A stretch of DNA of 64,000 bases from Agromyces terreus (GCF_009749465.1 NZ_WBIS01000003.1:269840-333839), one strand, 5' to 3'. Positions 17,331-28,382 are shown, counted from the first letter of the stretch. Program-made: numbers and translations. The notes: generated by a model not told the origin, from the letters alone.

Positions 17331-18605
17331 ATGGCGAGCGCATTCACCGCGGACGACCTCGACCGCATCGACGCCCGGCTCCTCGCCACCGACGAGCTGC
17401 TCGCCACCGCGTATGCGGGCGACGACGGCTCGCGCCAACCCGTGCACACCGTGTACGTCCCGGCCGACCGGTTCGCCCCCGAGCTGCCCGCGCAGTGGGG
17501 GAGCGCCGCACGCGACGCCGTCGACGCCGCCGGCGGCCTCGCGGCCCTCGCCGGGCGGGTCGGCATCGCGCCGGACATCGCCGACGACGTGGTGCCGCGC
17601 GTCGCGGCGAAGCTCGCCGAGGAGCCCATCGAGGACCTGCGCCTCGACTTCGAGGACGGCTACGGCGACCGGGGCGACGAGGCCGAGGACGCGGATGCCG
17701 CGCTCGCGGCCGCGCGCATCGCCGACGCCGTCGAGGCCGGGGTCGCGCCGCCGTTCATCGGCATCCGCTTCAAGTGCTTCGAGGCGCCGACGCGACGCCG
17801 CGCGCTGCGCACCCTCGACCGGTTCGTGGCCGGCCTCGTCGAACGCGGGCCGCTGCCCGACGGCCTCGTGCTGACGCTCCCGAAGGTCACGACCGTCGCG
17901 CAGGTCGAGGCGATGGCGGATGCCGCGGCCACCCTCGAACGCGCCCACGGGCTCCCCGAGGGGCGCCTCCGCTTCGAGGTGCAGGTCGAGACCCCGCAGC
18001 TCGTGCTCGGGGCCGACGGACGATCCCCGGTCGCGCAGCTCGCGCTCGCCGCCCCCGGGCGCATCAGCGGACTCCACTACGGGACCTACGACTACAGCGC
18101 CTCGCTCGCGATCGCCGCGCGGTACCAGTCGATGGAGCATCCGGCGGCCGACCTCGCGAAGGGCGTCATGCAGCTCGCGGCGGCCGGCACCGGCATCCGC
18201 CTCTCCGACGGCTCCACGAACATCCTGCCGATCGGGGACCGCAGCGAAGCGGCGTGGGCGCTGCACGCCAGGCTCGTGCGCCGCTCGCTCGAGCGCGGCT
18301 ACTACCAGGGCTGGGACCTGCACGCCAACCAGCTGCCGACCCGCTACCTCGCGACGTTCGCGTTCTACCGCGAGGCCTACCCCGAGGCATCCGCCCGCCT
18401 TCGCGCCTACCTCGAGCGCACGCCGGGTGCGGTGCTCGACGAACCCGCGACCGCTCGGGCGCTCGCCGACGTGGTCCTCCGCGGCGTCGCCTGCGGCGCG
18501 ATCACGCCCGACGAGGTCGCCGCCGACATCGGCATCGACCGCCCGAGGCTCGTCGGCCTCGCGCATCCGCGGCTCGCCGACCGAACCCGACCCGACCCGA
18601 CCTGA
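17331..18605 (+). CDS. HpcH/HpaI aldolase / citrate lyase-fold protein, function unknown
   Basis: 424 residues, starting 2 bp after the malate synthase stop. The fold family is suggested by LRLDFEDGYGDRGDE (an acidic metal-site strand), GIRFKCFEAPTRRRALRTL, LPKVTT and RFEVQVETPQLV, as in CitE/malyl-CoA lyase-like TIM barrels that use Mg2+ and often act on glyoxylate-type C-C bonds. The protein is longer than CitE (about 300) and has its own N-terminal 60-residue segment. I recall similar proteins in actinobacterial allantoin clusters but cannot name a reaction. Located between malate synthase and ureidoglycine aminohydrolase, it may be a lyase acting on glyoxylate or a ureido acid. Confidence 0.75.
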   Translation: MASAFTADDLDRIDARLLATDELLATAYAGDDGSRQPVHTVYVPADRFAPELPAQWGSAARDAVDAAGGLAALAGRVGIAPDIADDVVPRVAAKLAEEPIEDLRLDFEDGYGDRGDEAEDADAALAAARIADAVEAGVAPPFIGIRFKCFEAPTRRRALRTLDRFVAGLVERGPLPDGLVLTLPKVTTVAQVEAMADAAATLERAHGLPEGRLRFEVQVETPQLVLGADGRSPVAQLALAAPGRISGLHYGTYDYSASLAIAARYQSMEHPAADLAKGVMQLAAAGTGIRLSDGSTNILPIGDRSEAAWALHARLVRRSLERGYYQGWDLHANQLPTRYLATFAFYREAYPEASARLRAYLERTPGAVLDEPATARALADVVLRGVACGAITPDEVAADIGIDRPRLVGLAHPRLADRTRPDPT

Positions 18606-18621
18606 CCCGAGAGGAGTCCAC

Positions 18622-19434
18622 GTGGGCTACTACACCCCGGCAGGCGGACTGCCCCCGCAGACCGACCTGCTCACCGACCGCGCGGTCGTCAAGCTCGCGT
18701 ACACCTTCATCCCGAAGGGCGTGCTGCGCGACATCGTGACGAGCAGCCTCCCGGGGTTCACCGGGACCCGCTCCTGGATCCTCGCCCGCCCCACGCCGAG
18801 CTCGGCGACGACCTTCTCGCAGCTCATCGTCGAGATCTCCCCGGGCGGCGGTGCGACCAGGCCAGAGCCCGAGGCCGGCGTCGAGGGCGTCGTGTTCGTC
18901 ACCGCGGGATCGCTCGCGCTCGACCTCGAGGGGGAGCGGCACGTGCTCGAGGCCGGCGGGTACGCCTTCCTCGCGCCGGGTGCGAACTGGTCGCTCGCGA
19001 ACGAGGGCGACGAGATCACGAGCTTCCACTGGATCCGCAAGGCCTACGAGCCCGTCGACGGCATCGCCCCGCCCGCGTCGTTCGTCACGCGCGACCAGGA
19101 CATCGAGCCGACGCCGATGCCCGACACCGACGGCGCCTGGGCGACCACGCGCTTCTCCGACGCGAGCGACCTCGCGCACGACATGCAGGTCAACATCGTC
19201 ACGTTCCAGCCGGGCGGATCGATCCCGTTCGCCGAGACGCACGTCATGGAGCACGGACTGTTCGTGCTGCAGGGCAAGGCGGTCTACCGGCTCAACGACG
19301 ACTGGGTCGAGTGCGAGGCCGGCGACTACATGCTGCTGCGCGCGTTCTGCCCGCAGGCCTGCTACGCGGGCGGCCCCGAGCCGTTCCGCTACCTGCTCTA
19401 CAAGGACATGAACCGGCAGATCCGGCTGACCTGA
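18622..19434 (+). CDS. allE: (S)-ureidoglycine aminohydrolase
   Basis: 270 residues from GTG 18622 (GAGAGGAG upstream). Two cupin domains (about 40-120 and 170-260). The second has the Mn-binding histidine/glutamate set in FAETHVMEHGLFVLQGKA and the conserved ending QACYAGGPEPFRYLLYKDMNR, typical of YlbA/AllE. It converts (S)-ureidoglycine to (S)-ureidoglycolate with release of ammonia, the step after allantoate amidohydrolase. The partner enzymes before (AllC) and after (ureidoglycolate lyase) are not in the window. It is the last gene of the malic enzyme operon and is followed by a hairpin terminator at 19480. Confidence 0.92.
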   Translation: MGYYTPAGGLPPQTDLLTDRAVVKLAYTFIPKGVLRDIVTSSLPGFTGTRSWILARPTPSSATTFSQLIVEISPGGGATRPEPEAGVEGVVFVTAGSLALDLEGERHVLEAGGYAFLAPGANWSLANEGDEITSFHWIRKAYEPVDGIAPPASFVTRDQDIEPTPMPDTDGAWATTRFSDASDLAHDMQVNIVTFQPGGSIPFAETHVMEHGLFVLQGKAVYRLNDDWVECEAGDYMLLRAFCPQACYAGGPEPFRYLLYKDMNRQIRLT

Positions 19435-19479
19435 CGCGACCTGAACTCCGGATGCCCCGCGTGTGCGGGCACCCGACCC

Positions 19480-19513
19480 GACGCCCGGCGATCCCTCGAG
19501 ATCGCCGGGCGTC
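19480..19513 (+). terminator. Hairpin terminator after allE
   Basis: GACGCCCGGCGATC (19480-19493) pairs perfectly with GATCGCCGGGCGTC (19500-19513) around a 6-nt loop, followed by TCGTCGTCC. It closes the malic enzyme-aceB-allE operon. The 312 bp between allE and hyi also hold repeat copy B and the hyi promoter. Confidence 0.75.
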
Positions 19514-19550
19514 TCGTCGTCCGGCCGCCTCGAGCGCGACGCCACCGTCC

Positions 19551-19628
19551 GAGTTGCAGGAAGTTCCGGATGCCGCGCGGCGTGTCGTGCCCCGATCCAC
19601 GGCGTGTCGGGCGGAAGTTCCTGCACTC
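19551..19628. repeat. TGCAGGAA palindromic element, copy B
   Basis: GAGTTGCAGGAAGTTC begins the element and GAAGTTCCTGCACTC closes it, with GC-rich sequence between containing two GGCGTGTCG copies. Same outer arms as copy A at 2213-2285. It lies between the allE terminator and the hyi promoter. Confidence 0.7.
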
Positions 19629-19663
19629 GGCGGGGCCGACCTCCGACGGAAGCCGAACTGGTG

Positions 19664-19727
19664 TTGACCTCCGTGGATCCCTCGCCTAGTATTTCATCAC
19701 GCAGAAGTTAAATTCCGAATTACGGAA
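19664..19727 (+). promoter_or_regulatory. hyi-operon promoter with IclR-type operator
   Basis: TTGACC (19664-19669), a 17-bp spacer and TAGTAT (19687-19692) form the best promoter in the region; transcription would start near 19699. A perfect TTCCG-AATTA-CGGAA palindrome at 19713-19727 lies just downstream, where a bound repressor would block elongation. It controls hyi-glxR-gcl-glxK/allB-uraD-uraH-uricase. Confidence 0.75.
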
Positions 19728-19746
19728 AAGACGAAGGAAGTCGAAG

Positions 19747-20556
<810 letters not shown>

Positions 20557-20567
20557 CCGAACGCGCA

Positions 20568-20600
20568 CCCCGCGATCACCCCGCGATCACCCCGCGACCC
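20568..20600 (+). repeat. Three 11-bp tandem units between hyi and glxR
   Basis: CCCCGCGATCA twice, then CCCCGCGACCC, in the gap between hyi and glxR. Non-coding. No known function; possibly a replication-slippage site. Confidence 0.6.
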
Positions 20601-20638
20601 ACGAACCACACCCCCGCACGCACCGCAAAGGACGCACC

Positions 20639-21517
20639 ATGACGAACATCGCAGTCATCGGACTCGGCATCATGGGCCTGCCCATGGCCCGCAACCTCGT
20701 GAAGGCCGGCCACGCCGTCGCCGGCTACAACCGCTCGCCCGAGCGCATCGAGCAGCTCGTCGCCGACGGCGGCCGGGCTGCGACGAGCGTCGCCGACGCC
20801 GTGGCCGACGCCGACGTCATCATCACGATGGTGCCCGACTCGCCCGACGTGGCGGCCGTCGCCGGCGGCGAGGACGGCATCATCGCGAACGCGAAGGTCG
20901 GCGCCATCTGGGTGGATGCCTCGAGCATCCGACCGGATGTCGCGCAGCAGGTCGCCGCCGACGCCCGGGCCGCCGGACTCCGGCCGCTCGACGCGCCCGT
21001 CTCGGGCGGCGAGCAGGGCGCCGTCGACGGCGTGCTCTCGATCATGGTCGGCGGCGAGGCATCCGACTTCGAAGCGGCCCTCCCGGTGCTCGAGGCCGTC
21101 GGCAGGACGATCGTGCACGTCGGCCCCTCGGGCGCCGGCCAGACCGTCAAGGCCGCGAACCAGCTCATCGTCGCCGTGAACATCCAGGCGCTGGCCGAGG
21201 CGATCCTCTTCCTCGAGGCGTACGGCGTCGACACCGACGCGGCGCTGACCGTGCTCGGCGGCGGACTCGCCGGCTCGAAGGTGCTCGACCAGAAGGGGCG
21301 CAAGATGCTCGACCGCGACTTCGCCCCCGGATTCCGACTGGCCCTCCACGACAAGGACCTCGGCATCGTCACCGGAGCCGCCCGCGAGGCCGGCATCGTC
21401 GTCCCGCTCGGCGCCCACGTCGCCCAGCTCGTCGGCTCGACCGTCGCGAAGGGCGACGGCGGCCTCGACCACTCCGGACTCTTCAAGCTCACCCTCGCCG
21501 CCGCAGGCCGCGAGTAA
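20639..21517 (+). CDS. glxR: 2-hydroxy-3-oxopropionate (tartronate semialdehyde) reductase
   Basis: 292 residues, beta-hydroxyacid dehydrogenase family. The NAD(P) motif is GLGIMGLPMARNLVKAGH; DAPVSGGEQGA forms the substrate site; GPSGAGQTVKAANQ contains the catalytic lysine; KDLGIV is near the C terminus. Reduces tartronate semialdehyde, made by Gcl from two glyoxylates, to D-glycerate. It stands 18 bp before gcl. Together with hyi and glycerate kinase the classical glyoxylate-to-3-phosphoglycerate route is complete. Confidence 0.94.
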   Translation: MTNIAVIGLGIMGLPMARNLVKAGHAVAGYNRSPERIEQLVADGGRAATSVADAVADADVIITMVPDSPDVAAVAGGEDGIIANAKVGAIWVDASSIRPDVAQQVAADARAAGLRPLDAPVSGGEQGAVDGVLSIMVGGEASDFEAALPVLEAVGRTIVHVGPSGAGQTVKAANQLIVAVNIQALAEAILFLEAYGVDTDAALTVLGGGLAGSKVLDQKGRKMLDRDFAPGFRLALHDKDLGIVTGAAREAGIVVPLGAHVAQLVGSTVAKGDGGLDHSGLFKLTLAAAGRE

Positions 21518-21535
21518 TCCCGTAAGGACACTCCC

Positions 21536-23332
<1,797 letters not shown>

Positions 23333-23333
23333 C

Positions 23334-26300
23334 ATGCGCGTCATCGTCGCTTCCGACAAGTTCAAGGGGTCGCTGACCGCCGCAGAGGTGGCGCAGCGCG
23401 TCGCCGCGGGGCTCCGGTCGGCGGATCCTTCGATCGAGGTCGTGTCGGTGCCGGTCGCCGACGGCGGCGAGGGCACGCTCGAGGCCGCGGTCGCGGCCGG
23501 CTACGATCGCCGCACCGCGGTCGTGGCCGGCCCGACCGGCGCGCCCCTCGAGGCAGAGTTCGCCGTGCGCGGCGAGGTCGCGGTCATCGAGATGGCGCGG
23601 GCTTCGGGGCTCGACGTGCTGCCGGGGGGCATCCGTGACGCCCTCGGCGCCACGAGCTTCGGCACGGGCCAGCTCATCGGCGCAGCCCTCGACGCCGGAT
23701 GCCGCGAGCTCGTGCTCGGCATCGGCGGCAGCGCCTCGACCGACGGCGGCGCCGGACTGCTCGCCGCGCTCGGTGCGCGGCTGCTCGACGACGCCGGCAG
23801 CGACCTGCCGCTCGGCGGCGGTGCGCTCGCCGGCCTCGCCTCGATCGACCTGAGCGGCCTCGACCCGAGGCTCGCGTCCGCGCACGTCGTGCTCGCGAGC
23901 GACGTCGACAACCCGTTGCTCGGCGATGCCGGGGCCGCGGCCGTGTTCGGTCCGCAGAAGGGCGCCGACGACGCCGACGTCGCCGCGCTCGACGCCGCGC
24001 TCGCCCGGTTCGTCGAGGTGCTCGAGGCGACGGATGCCGCGGGGCCGACTCGTCTGCTCCCGGTGGCGCCCCGCGCCGCCGCCGTCAGGGCCGGGGCGGG
24101 CGCCGCGGGCGGCGTCGGGTTCGCCGCGCTCGCCGTGCTCGGCGCGGAGCGCCGGCCCGGCATCGACGTGGTCATCGCCCTGACCGGCCTCGCCGAGGCG
24201 CTCCGCGGGGCCGACGCCGTCGTCACCGGCGAGGGCAGCCTCGACGAGCAGAGCCTCATGGGCAAGACGCCGATCGGCGTCGCCCGCGTCGCGGCCGAGG
24301 CAGGCGTCCCCGTCTACGCCGTCTGCGGCCGCACGAGCCTCGACGACGAGACGCTCCGCACGGCCGGGTTCGCCGGCGTGCGGCAGCTGCTCGAGCTCGA
24401 GCCCGACGCCGACCGCGCCATCGCGCAGGCGCCCGAGCTGCTCGAACGCCTGGCCGCGCAGCTCGCCGCGCAGCTCGGCGGGCCCATCGACCGCGACCGG
24501 CCCATCGACCGCGGCGGGCCCATCGAGCGCGATCGGCTCGCGGCATCCGCGCCCTTCGACCTCGTCGTGCGCGGCGAACGCGTGCTCGTCGACGGCGAAT
24601 TCTCGGCGCGCGAGATCGGCGTCCGCGACGGCGTCGTGGCCCGTGTGGCACCGCTCGGCACGGGGCTCGAGGCGACGCAGACGGTCGACCTCGCCGCCGA
24701 CGAGGTGCTGCTGCCGGGCCTCGTCGACACGCATGTGCACGTCAACGAGCCGGGGCGCACCGAGTGGGAGGGCTTCGCGTCGGCGACCAGGGCCGCCGCG
24801 GCCGGGGGCGTGACGACGATCGTCGACATGCCGCTGAACAGCGTGCCGCCGACGATCTCGGTCGAGGCCCTCGAGACCAAGCGCGCCGCCGCCGACGGCC
24901 GGGTGTTCGTCGACGTCGGCTTCTGGGGCGGATTCGTGCCCGGCAACCTCGAGCACCTCGCGCCCCTCGTCGACGAGGGCGTCTTCGGGTTCAAGTGCTT
25001 CCTCCTGCACTCGGGCGTCGACGAGTTCCCGCCCGTCACGGCCGACGAGATGGAGCAGGCGATGGAGGTCATCGCCGAGGCCGGCTCGATGCTCATCGTG
25101 CACGCCGAGGACGCCCACGTCATCGACGGCGCACCCCACCCGCACAGCGTCGACTACGCCGACTTCCTCGCCTCGCGTCCGCGCGCGGCCGAGGACGCGG
25201 CCATCGCCGACGTCATCGAGCGCGCCGCCCGCACGGGCGCCCGCGCGCACATCCTGCACCTGAGTTCGGGCGACTCGCTCGCGCGCATCGCCGCCGCCAA
25301 GCGCGACGGCGTGGCGCTCAGCGTCGAGACCTGCCCGCACTACCTGACCCTCACCGCCGAAGAGATCCCCGCGGGCGCCACGGCGTTCAAGTGCTGCCCG
25401 CCCATCCGCGAGGCGGGCAACCGCGACGCGCTCTGGCAGGGACTCGAGCGCGGTGAACTCGACTTCGTCGTCACCGATCATTCACCGGCGACACCCGAGC
25501 TGAAGTTCGCGGGCGACGGAGACTTCGTCGAGGCGTGGGGCGGCATCGCCTCCCTGCAACTCGGGCTTCCGGTCGTCTGGACCGAAGCACGTCGCCGCGG
25601 CATCCCCCTGACCCGCGTGGTCGAGTGGATGTCCGCGGCGCCGGCCCGTCGCGTCGGGCTCACGGCGAAGGGGCGGATCGCGGTGGGTGCCGCCGCCGAC
25701 TTCGCCGTGTTCGCACCGGACGCGCGGTTCACCGTCGACGCCCGTGCCCTCGAGCACCGGCACCCGGTGACGCCGTACGACGGGCGCGAGCTCACGGGGG
25801 AGGTGCGCCGGACCTACCTCGCCGGCGCGCCGATCGACCGCGAGCACGCACGCGGCCGGCTGCTGCGACGGGACATCGCAGCCGTCGCCGGCGCGCCGGG
25901 GCCGGGTCCGAGCCCGGCCCCGATCGCGCCCGCGACGAGCCCGGATGCCGGCACGGCCGAGGCATCCGATTCCACGAACCGCCCATCAGAACGGAGCATC
26001 ATGATCAACTCGTCCGACGAACTCGAGCCGGGCCAGCTCGCGCCCGACTTCACGATCCCGGATGCCTCGGGCACGGCCCGCACCCTCTCGTCGTTCCGCG
26101 GCGGCCCGGTCATCGTCTACTTCTACCCGGCCGCGTTCACGCCGGGCTGCACGGTCGAGGCCTGCGACTTCCGCGACAACCTCGCGGCGTTCGAGGCCGA
26201 GGGCTACACGGTGCTCGGCATCTCGCCCGATCCCGTCGAGCGGCTCGCGGAGTTCGCGGCCGCCGAGCAGCTGAGCTTCCCGCTCCTGTCCGACCCCGAC

Positions 26301-26498
26301 GCCGAGGTCGCGAGGGCATGGGGCGCGTGGGGCCAGAAGACGGTCGACGGGCGCACCTTCGACGGGCTGATCCGCACGACCGTGGTCGTCGACGCCGAGG
26401 GGCGCGTCGCGCACCTCGAGTACGACGTCGCCCCCGCCGGGCACGTCGCCCGGCTCCGGGAGGCACTGGCCGGGGTCTCCGAGGCGGCGACGGCATGA
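23334..26498 (+). CDS. Continuous glycerate kinase - allantoinase - peroxiredoxin reading frame
   Basis: One open frame of 1054 codons covers three enzymes. Residues 1-382: glycerate kinase (SDKFKGSL, GIGGSASTDGG, GEGSLDEQSLMGK), which makes phosphoglycerate. Residues 383-407: a linker of repeated GPIDRD-like units. Residues 408-847: allantoinase (AllB) with all metal ligands of the cyclic amidohydrolase site, His467, His469, carboxylated Lys554, His590, His642 and Asp715, so hydrolysis of allantoin to allantoate is expected. Residues 848-889: Ala/Pro/Ser-rich linker. Residues 890-1054: PrxQ/Bcp-type peroxiredoxin with Cys939 and Cys944 (C-x4-C). The kinase-allantoinase joint has no internal start with a ribosome site, so a true fusion is likely. 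The peroxiredoxin has its own ATG (26001) after GGAG and may also be made alone. It would remove H2O2 from urate oxidase. A sequencing or assembly error is the alternative explanation. Confidence 0.88.
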   Translation: MRVIVASDKFKGSLTAAEVAQRVAAGLRSADPSIEVVSVPVADGGEGTLEAAVAAGYDRRTAVVAGPTGAPLEAEFAVRGEVAVIEMARASGLDVLPGGIRDALGATSFGTGQLIGAALDAGCRELVLGIGGSASTDGGAGLLAALGARLLDDAGSDLPLGGGALAGLASIDLSGLDPRLASAHVVLASDVDNPLLGDAGAAAVFGPQKGADDADVAALDAALARFVEVLEATDAAGPTRLLPVAPRAAAVRAGAGAAGGVGFAALAVLGAERRPGIDVVIALTGLAEALRGADAVVTGEGSLDEQSLMGKTPIGVARVAAEAGVPVYAVCGRTSLDDETLRTAGFAGVRQLLELEPDADRAIAQAPELLERLAAQLAAQLGGPIDRDRPIDRGGPIERDRLAASAPFDLVVRGERVLVDGEFSAREIGVRDGVVARVAPLGTGLEATQTVDLAADEVLLPGLVDTHVHVNEPGRTEWEGFASATRAAAAGGVTTIVDMPLNSVPPTISVEALETKRAAADGRVFVDVGFWGGFVPGNLEHLAPLVDEGVFGFKCFLLHSGVDEFPPVTADEMEQAMEVIAEAGSMLIVHAEDAHVIDGAPHPHSVDYADFLASRPRAAEDAAIADVIERAARTGARAHILHLSSGDSLARIAAAKRDGVALSVETCPHYLTLTAEEIPAGATAFKCCPPIREAGNRDALWQGLERGELDFVVTDHSPATPELKFAGDGDFVEAWGGIASLQLGLPVVWTEARRRGIPLTRVVEWMSAAPARRVGLTAKGRIAVGAAADFAVFAPDARFTVDARALEHRHPVTPYDGRELTGEVRRTYLAGAPIDREHARGRLLRRDIAAVAGAPGPGPSPAPIAPATSPDAGTAEASDSTNRPSERSIMINSSDELEPGQLAPDFTIPDASGTARTLSSFRGGPVIVYFYPAAFTPGCTVEACDFRDNLAAFEAEGYTVLGISPDPVERLAEFAAAEQLSFPLLSDPDAEVARAWGAWGQKTVDGRTFDGLIRTTVVVDAEGRVAHLEYDVAPAGHVARLREALAGVSEAATA
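26001..26498 (+). other. Internal translation start: separate PrxQ/Bcp-type peroxiredoxin
   Basis: ATG at 26001 in frame with the upstream fusion, preceded by AACGGAGCATC (GGAG about 6 nt away). From here 165 residues form a complete thioredoxin-fold peroxiredoxin: FTPGCTVEACDFRDN holds the peroxidatic cysteine and a resolving cysteine five residues later. The length is normal for Bcp. Translation may thus give both the three-domain protein and a free peroxiredoxin. Confidence 0.6.
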
Positions 26499-27010
26499 GC
26501 GCGACGACCGTGACCGCGGTCGACGCGTTCAACTCGATGGACCGCGACGAGGCGATCGCACTGCTCCGCCCCTGCGTCGACGTCGACCGCTGGTGCGAGG
26601 AGCTCGCCGATGCACGGCCCTTCGTCGGCACCGAGCTGCTGCTCGCCGCCGCCGAGCTCGCCGCGTCGCCGTTCACGGCCGACGAGGTCGAGCAGGCGCT
26701 CGCGCACCACCCGCGCATCGGCGAGCGGGCCACGGGCGCGCACCGCGAGGCGGCGCTGTCCCGCTCCGAGCAGGCGGGCATCGACCAGACCGATGCCGAC
26801 GTCGCCGCGGCCCTCGTCGAAGGGAACCTTGCGTACGAGCGCCGGTTCGGCCGGGTCTTCCTGATCCGCGCCGCCGGCCGCAGCGCGAGCGAGATCCTCG
26901 CCGCGCTCAACGAACGGCTCGGCAACTCCGACGCCGAGGAAGCGGCCGTCGTGGCCGACCAACTGCGGCAGATCGCCGTGCTCCGGCTGAAAGGAATCTT
27001 CGCGCCATGA
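26495..27010 (+). CDS. uraD: OHCU decarboxylase
   Basis: 171 residues. Decarboxylates 2-oxo-4-hydroxy-4-carboxy-5-ureidoimidazoline to (S)-allantoin, the third step after urate oxidase. HHPRIGERA contains the catalytic histidine; RFGRVFLIRAAGRSASEIL and the LNERLGNSDAEE helix are typical. ATG overlaps the preceding stop by 4 bp and its stop overlaps uraH in the same way, so translation is coupled. Confidence 0.95.
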   Translation: MSATTVTAVDAFNSMDRDEAIALLRPCVDVDRWCEELADARPFVGTELLLAAAELAASPFTADEVEQALAHHPRIGERATGAHREAALSRSEQAGIDQTDADVAAALVEGNLAYERRFGRVFLIRAAGRSASEILAALNERLGNSDAEEAAVVADQLRQIAVLRLKGIFAP

Positions 27011-27348
27011 GCATCTCCCAGATCACGACCCACGTGCTCGACTCCACCGTCGGCAGGCCCGCCGCGGGCGTCGCGGTCGAGCTGCACGCCAGGGACGGCG
27101 CCGGGTGGCGCCTCATCGGCACCGGCTCGACCGACGCCGACGGCCGCGCGAAACAGCTCGGCCCGGCATCCGTGCCGACCGGCGAGTACCGGCTGCGGTT
27201 CGACACCGGAGCCTGGTTCGCCGCCAGCGACACCCCCACGTTCTACCCCGAGGTCCAGCTCACCTTCCTCGTCGACGAGGAGGGGCGGCACTACCACGTG
27301 CCGTTGCTGCTGAGCCCGTTCGCCTATTCAACCTACCGAGGAAGCTAG
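27007..27348 (+). CDS. uraH: 5-hydroxyisourate hydrolase (transthyretin-like)
   Basis: 113 residues. Opens 5-hydroxyisourate to OHCU. The N-terminal TTHVLDSTVGRPAAGV contains the catalytic histidine, and the protein ends in the family signature YRGS. FYPEVQLTF and HYHVPLLLSPFAYSTY are also conserved. No periplasmic signal. It lies between uraD and urate oxidase, the usual set. Confidence 0.96.
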   Translation: MSISQITTHVLDSTVGRPAAGVAVELHARDGAGWRLIGTGSTDADGRAKQLGPASVPTGEYRLRFDTGAWFAASDTPTFYPEVQLTFLVDEEGRHYHVPLLLSPFAYSTYRGS

Positions 27349-27358
27349 AGAGAAGAAC

Positions 27359-28369
27359 ATGACCGACATCCTCACCCGCACCGAAGACGCCGCAGTGAAG
27401 AACGCAACGAACGCATCCAACGCGAACCCCGCGAACCCCGCGAACCCCGCGACCGACGGACAGTCCGGCGGCGCCGCCGGCATCGTCCTCGGCGCCAACC
27501 AGTACGGCAAGGCCGAGGTCCGCGTCGTCAAGGTCACGCGCGACACCGATCGCCACGAGATCGAGGACCTCAACGTCACCTCGCAGCTGCGCGGCGACTT
27601 CGCGGGGGCCCACCTCGACGGCGACAACGCGCACGTCGTCGCGACCGACACGCAGAAGAACACCATCTTCGCGTTCGCTCGCGACGGGGTCGGCTCGCCC
27701 GAGCGGTTCCTGCAGCGGCTCGCCGACCACTTCACCGGCTCGTTCGACTGGGTCACGGGCGGCCGCTGGCTCGCCGAGAGCTACGCCTGGGAGCGCATCG
27801 TCGCCCACGGCGCCCCGCACGACCACTCGTTCGTGCGCTCCGGCCAGGAGGTGCGCACGGCCGCCGTCGTCGCCGACGGCGAGGTGCGCCACGTGTTCGC
27901 CGGCCTCAAGGACCTCACGGTCCTGAAGACCACGCGCTCGGGCTTCGAGGGGTACCCGAAAGACCGCTACACGACCCTCCAGGAGACCACCGACCGCATC
28001 CTCGCGACGAGCGTCTCGACCCGCTGGCGCTACGCCGACGGCGCCGAGGTCGACTACAACGCGGTGTACGACCGGGTGAAGGCGATCCTCCTCGAGGCGT
28101 TCACCGAGAACTACTCGGCCGCGCTGCAGACGACGCTCTTCGAGATGGGTCAGGCCGTGCTCGAGGCGCACCCCGAGATCGCCGAGATCCGGTTCTCGAT
28201 GCCGAACAAGCACCACTTCGTCGTGGATCTCGAGCCGTTCGGGCTCGACAACCCGAACGAGGTGTTCTTCGCCTCCGACCGCTCCTACGGCCTCATCGAG
28301 GCGAGCGTCGAGCGCGAGGGAACCGCGAGCCCGGCCGAAGCGTGGGCCAGCCTCGGCGCCTTCTGTTGA
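27359..28369 (+). CDS. Urate oxidase (uricase)
   Basis: 336 residues; cofactor-free oxidation of urate to 5-hydroxyisourate with O2, producing H2O2. Motifs: the active-site strand ATDTQKNTIFAFAR, KTTRSGFEGYPKDRYTTL, the STRWRY segment, and MPNKHHFVVDLEPFGLDN. An N-terminal extension of about 40 residues holds a short NPA repeat (encoded by three GCGAACCCC units at 27422-27448) and is probably disordered. It is the last gene of the operon that starts at hyi; the poly-G/poly-C structure follows 14 bp after the stop. The H2O2 produced gives a reason for the peroxiredoxin domain encoded upstream. Confidence 0.96.
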   Translation: MTDILTRTEDAAVKNATNASNANPANPANPATDGQSGGAAGIVLGANQYGKAEVRVVKVTRDTDRHEIEDLNVTSQLRGDFAGAHLDGDNAHVVATDTQKNTIFAFARDGVGSPERFLQRLADHFTGSFDWVTGGRWLAESYAWERIVAHGAPHDHSFVRSGQEVRTAAVVADGEVRHVFAGLKDLTVLKTTRSGFEGYPKDRYTTLQETTDRILATSVSTRWRYADGAEVDYNAVYDRVKAILLEAFTENYSAALQTTLFEMGQAVLEAHPEIAEIRFSMPNKHHFVVDLEPFGLDNPNEVFFASDRSYGLIEASVEREGTASPAEAWASLGAFC

Positions 28370-28382
28370 TCGAGACCGTCGT

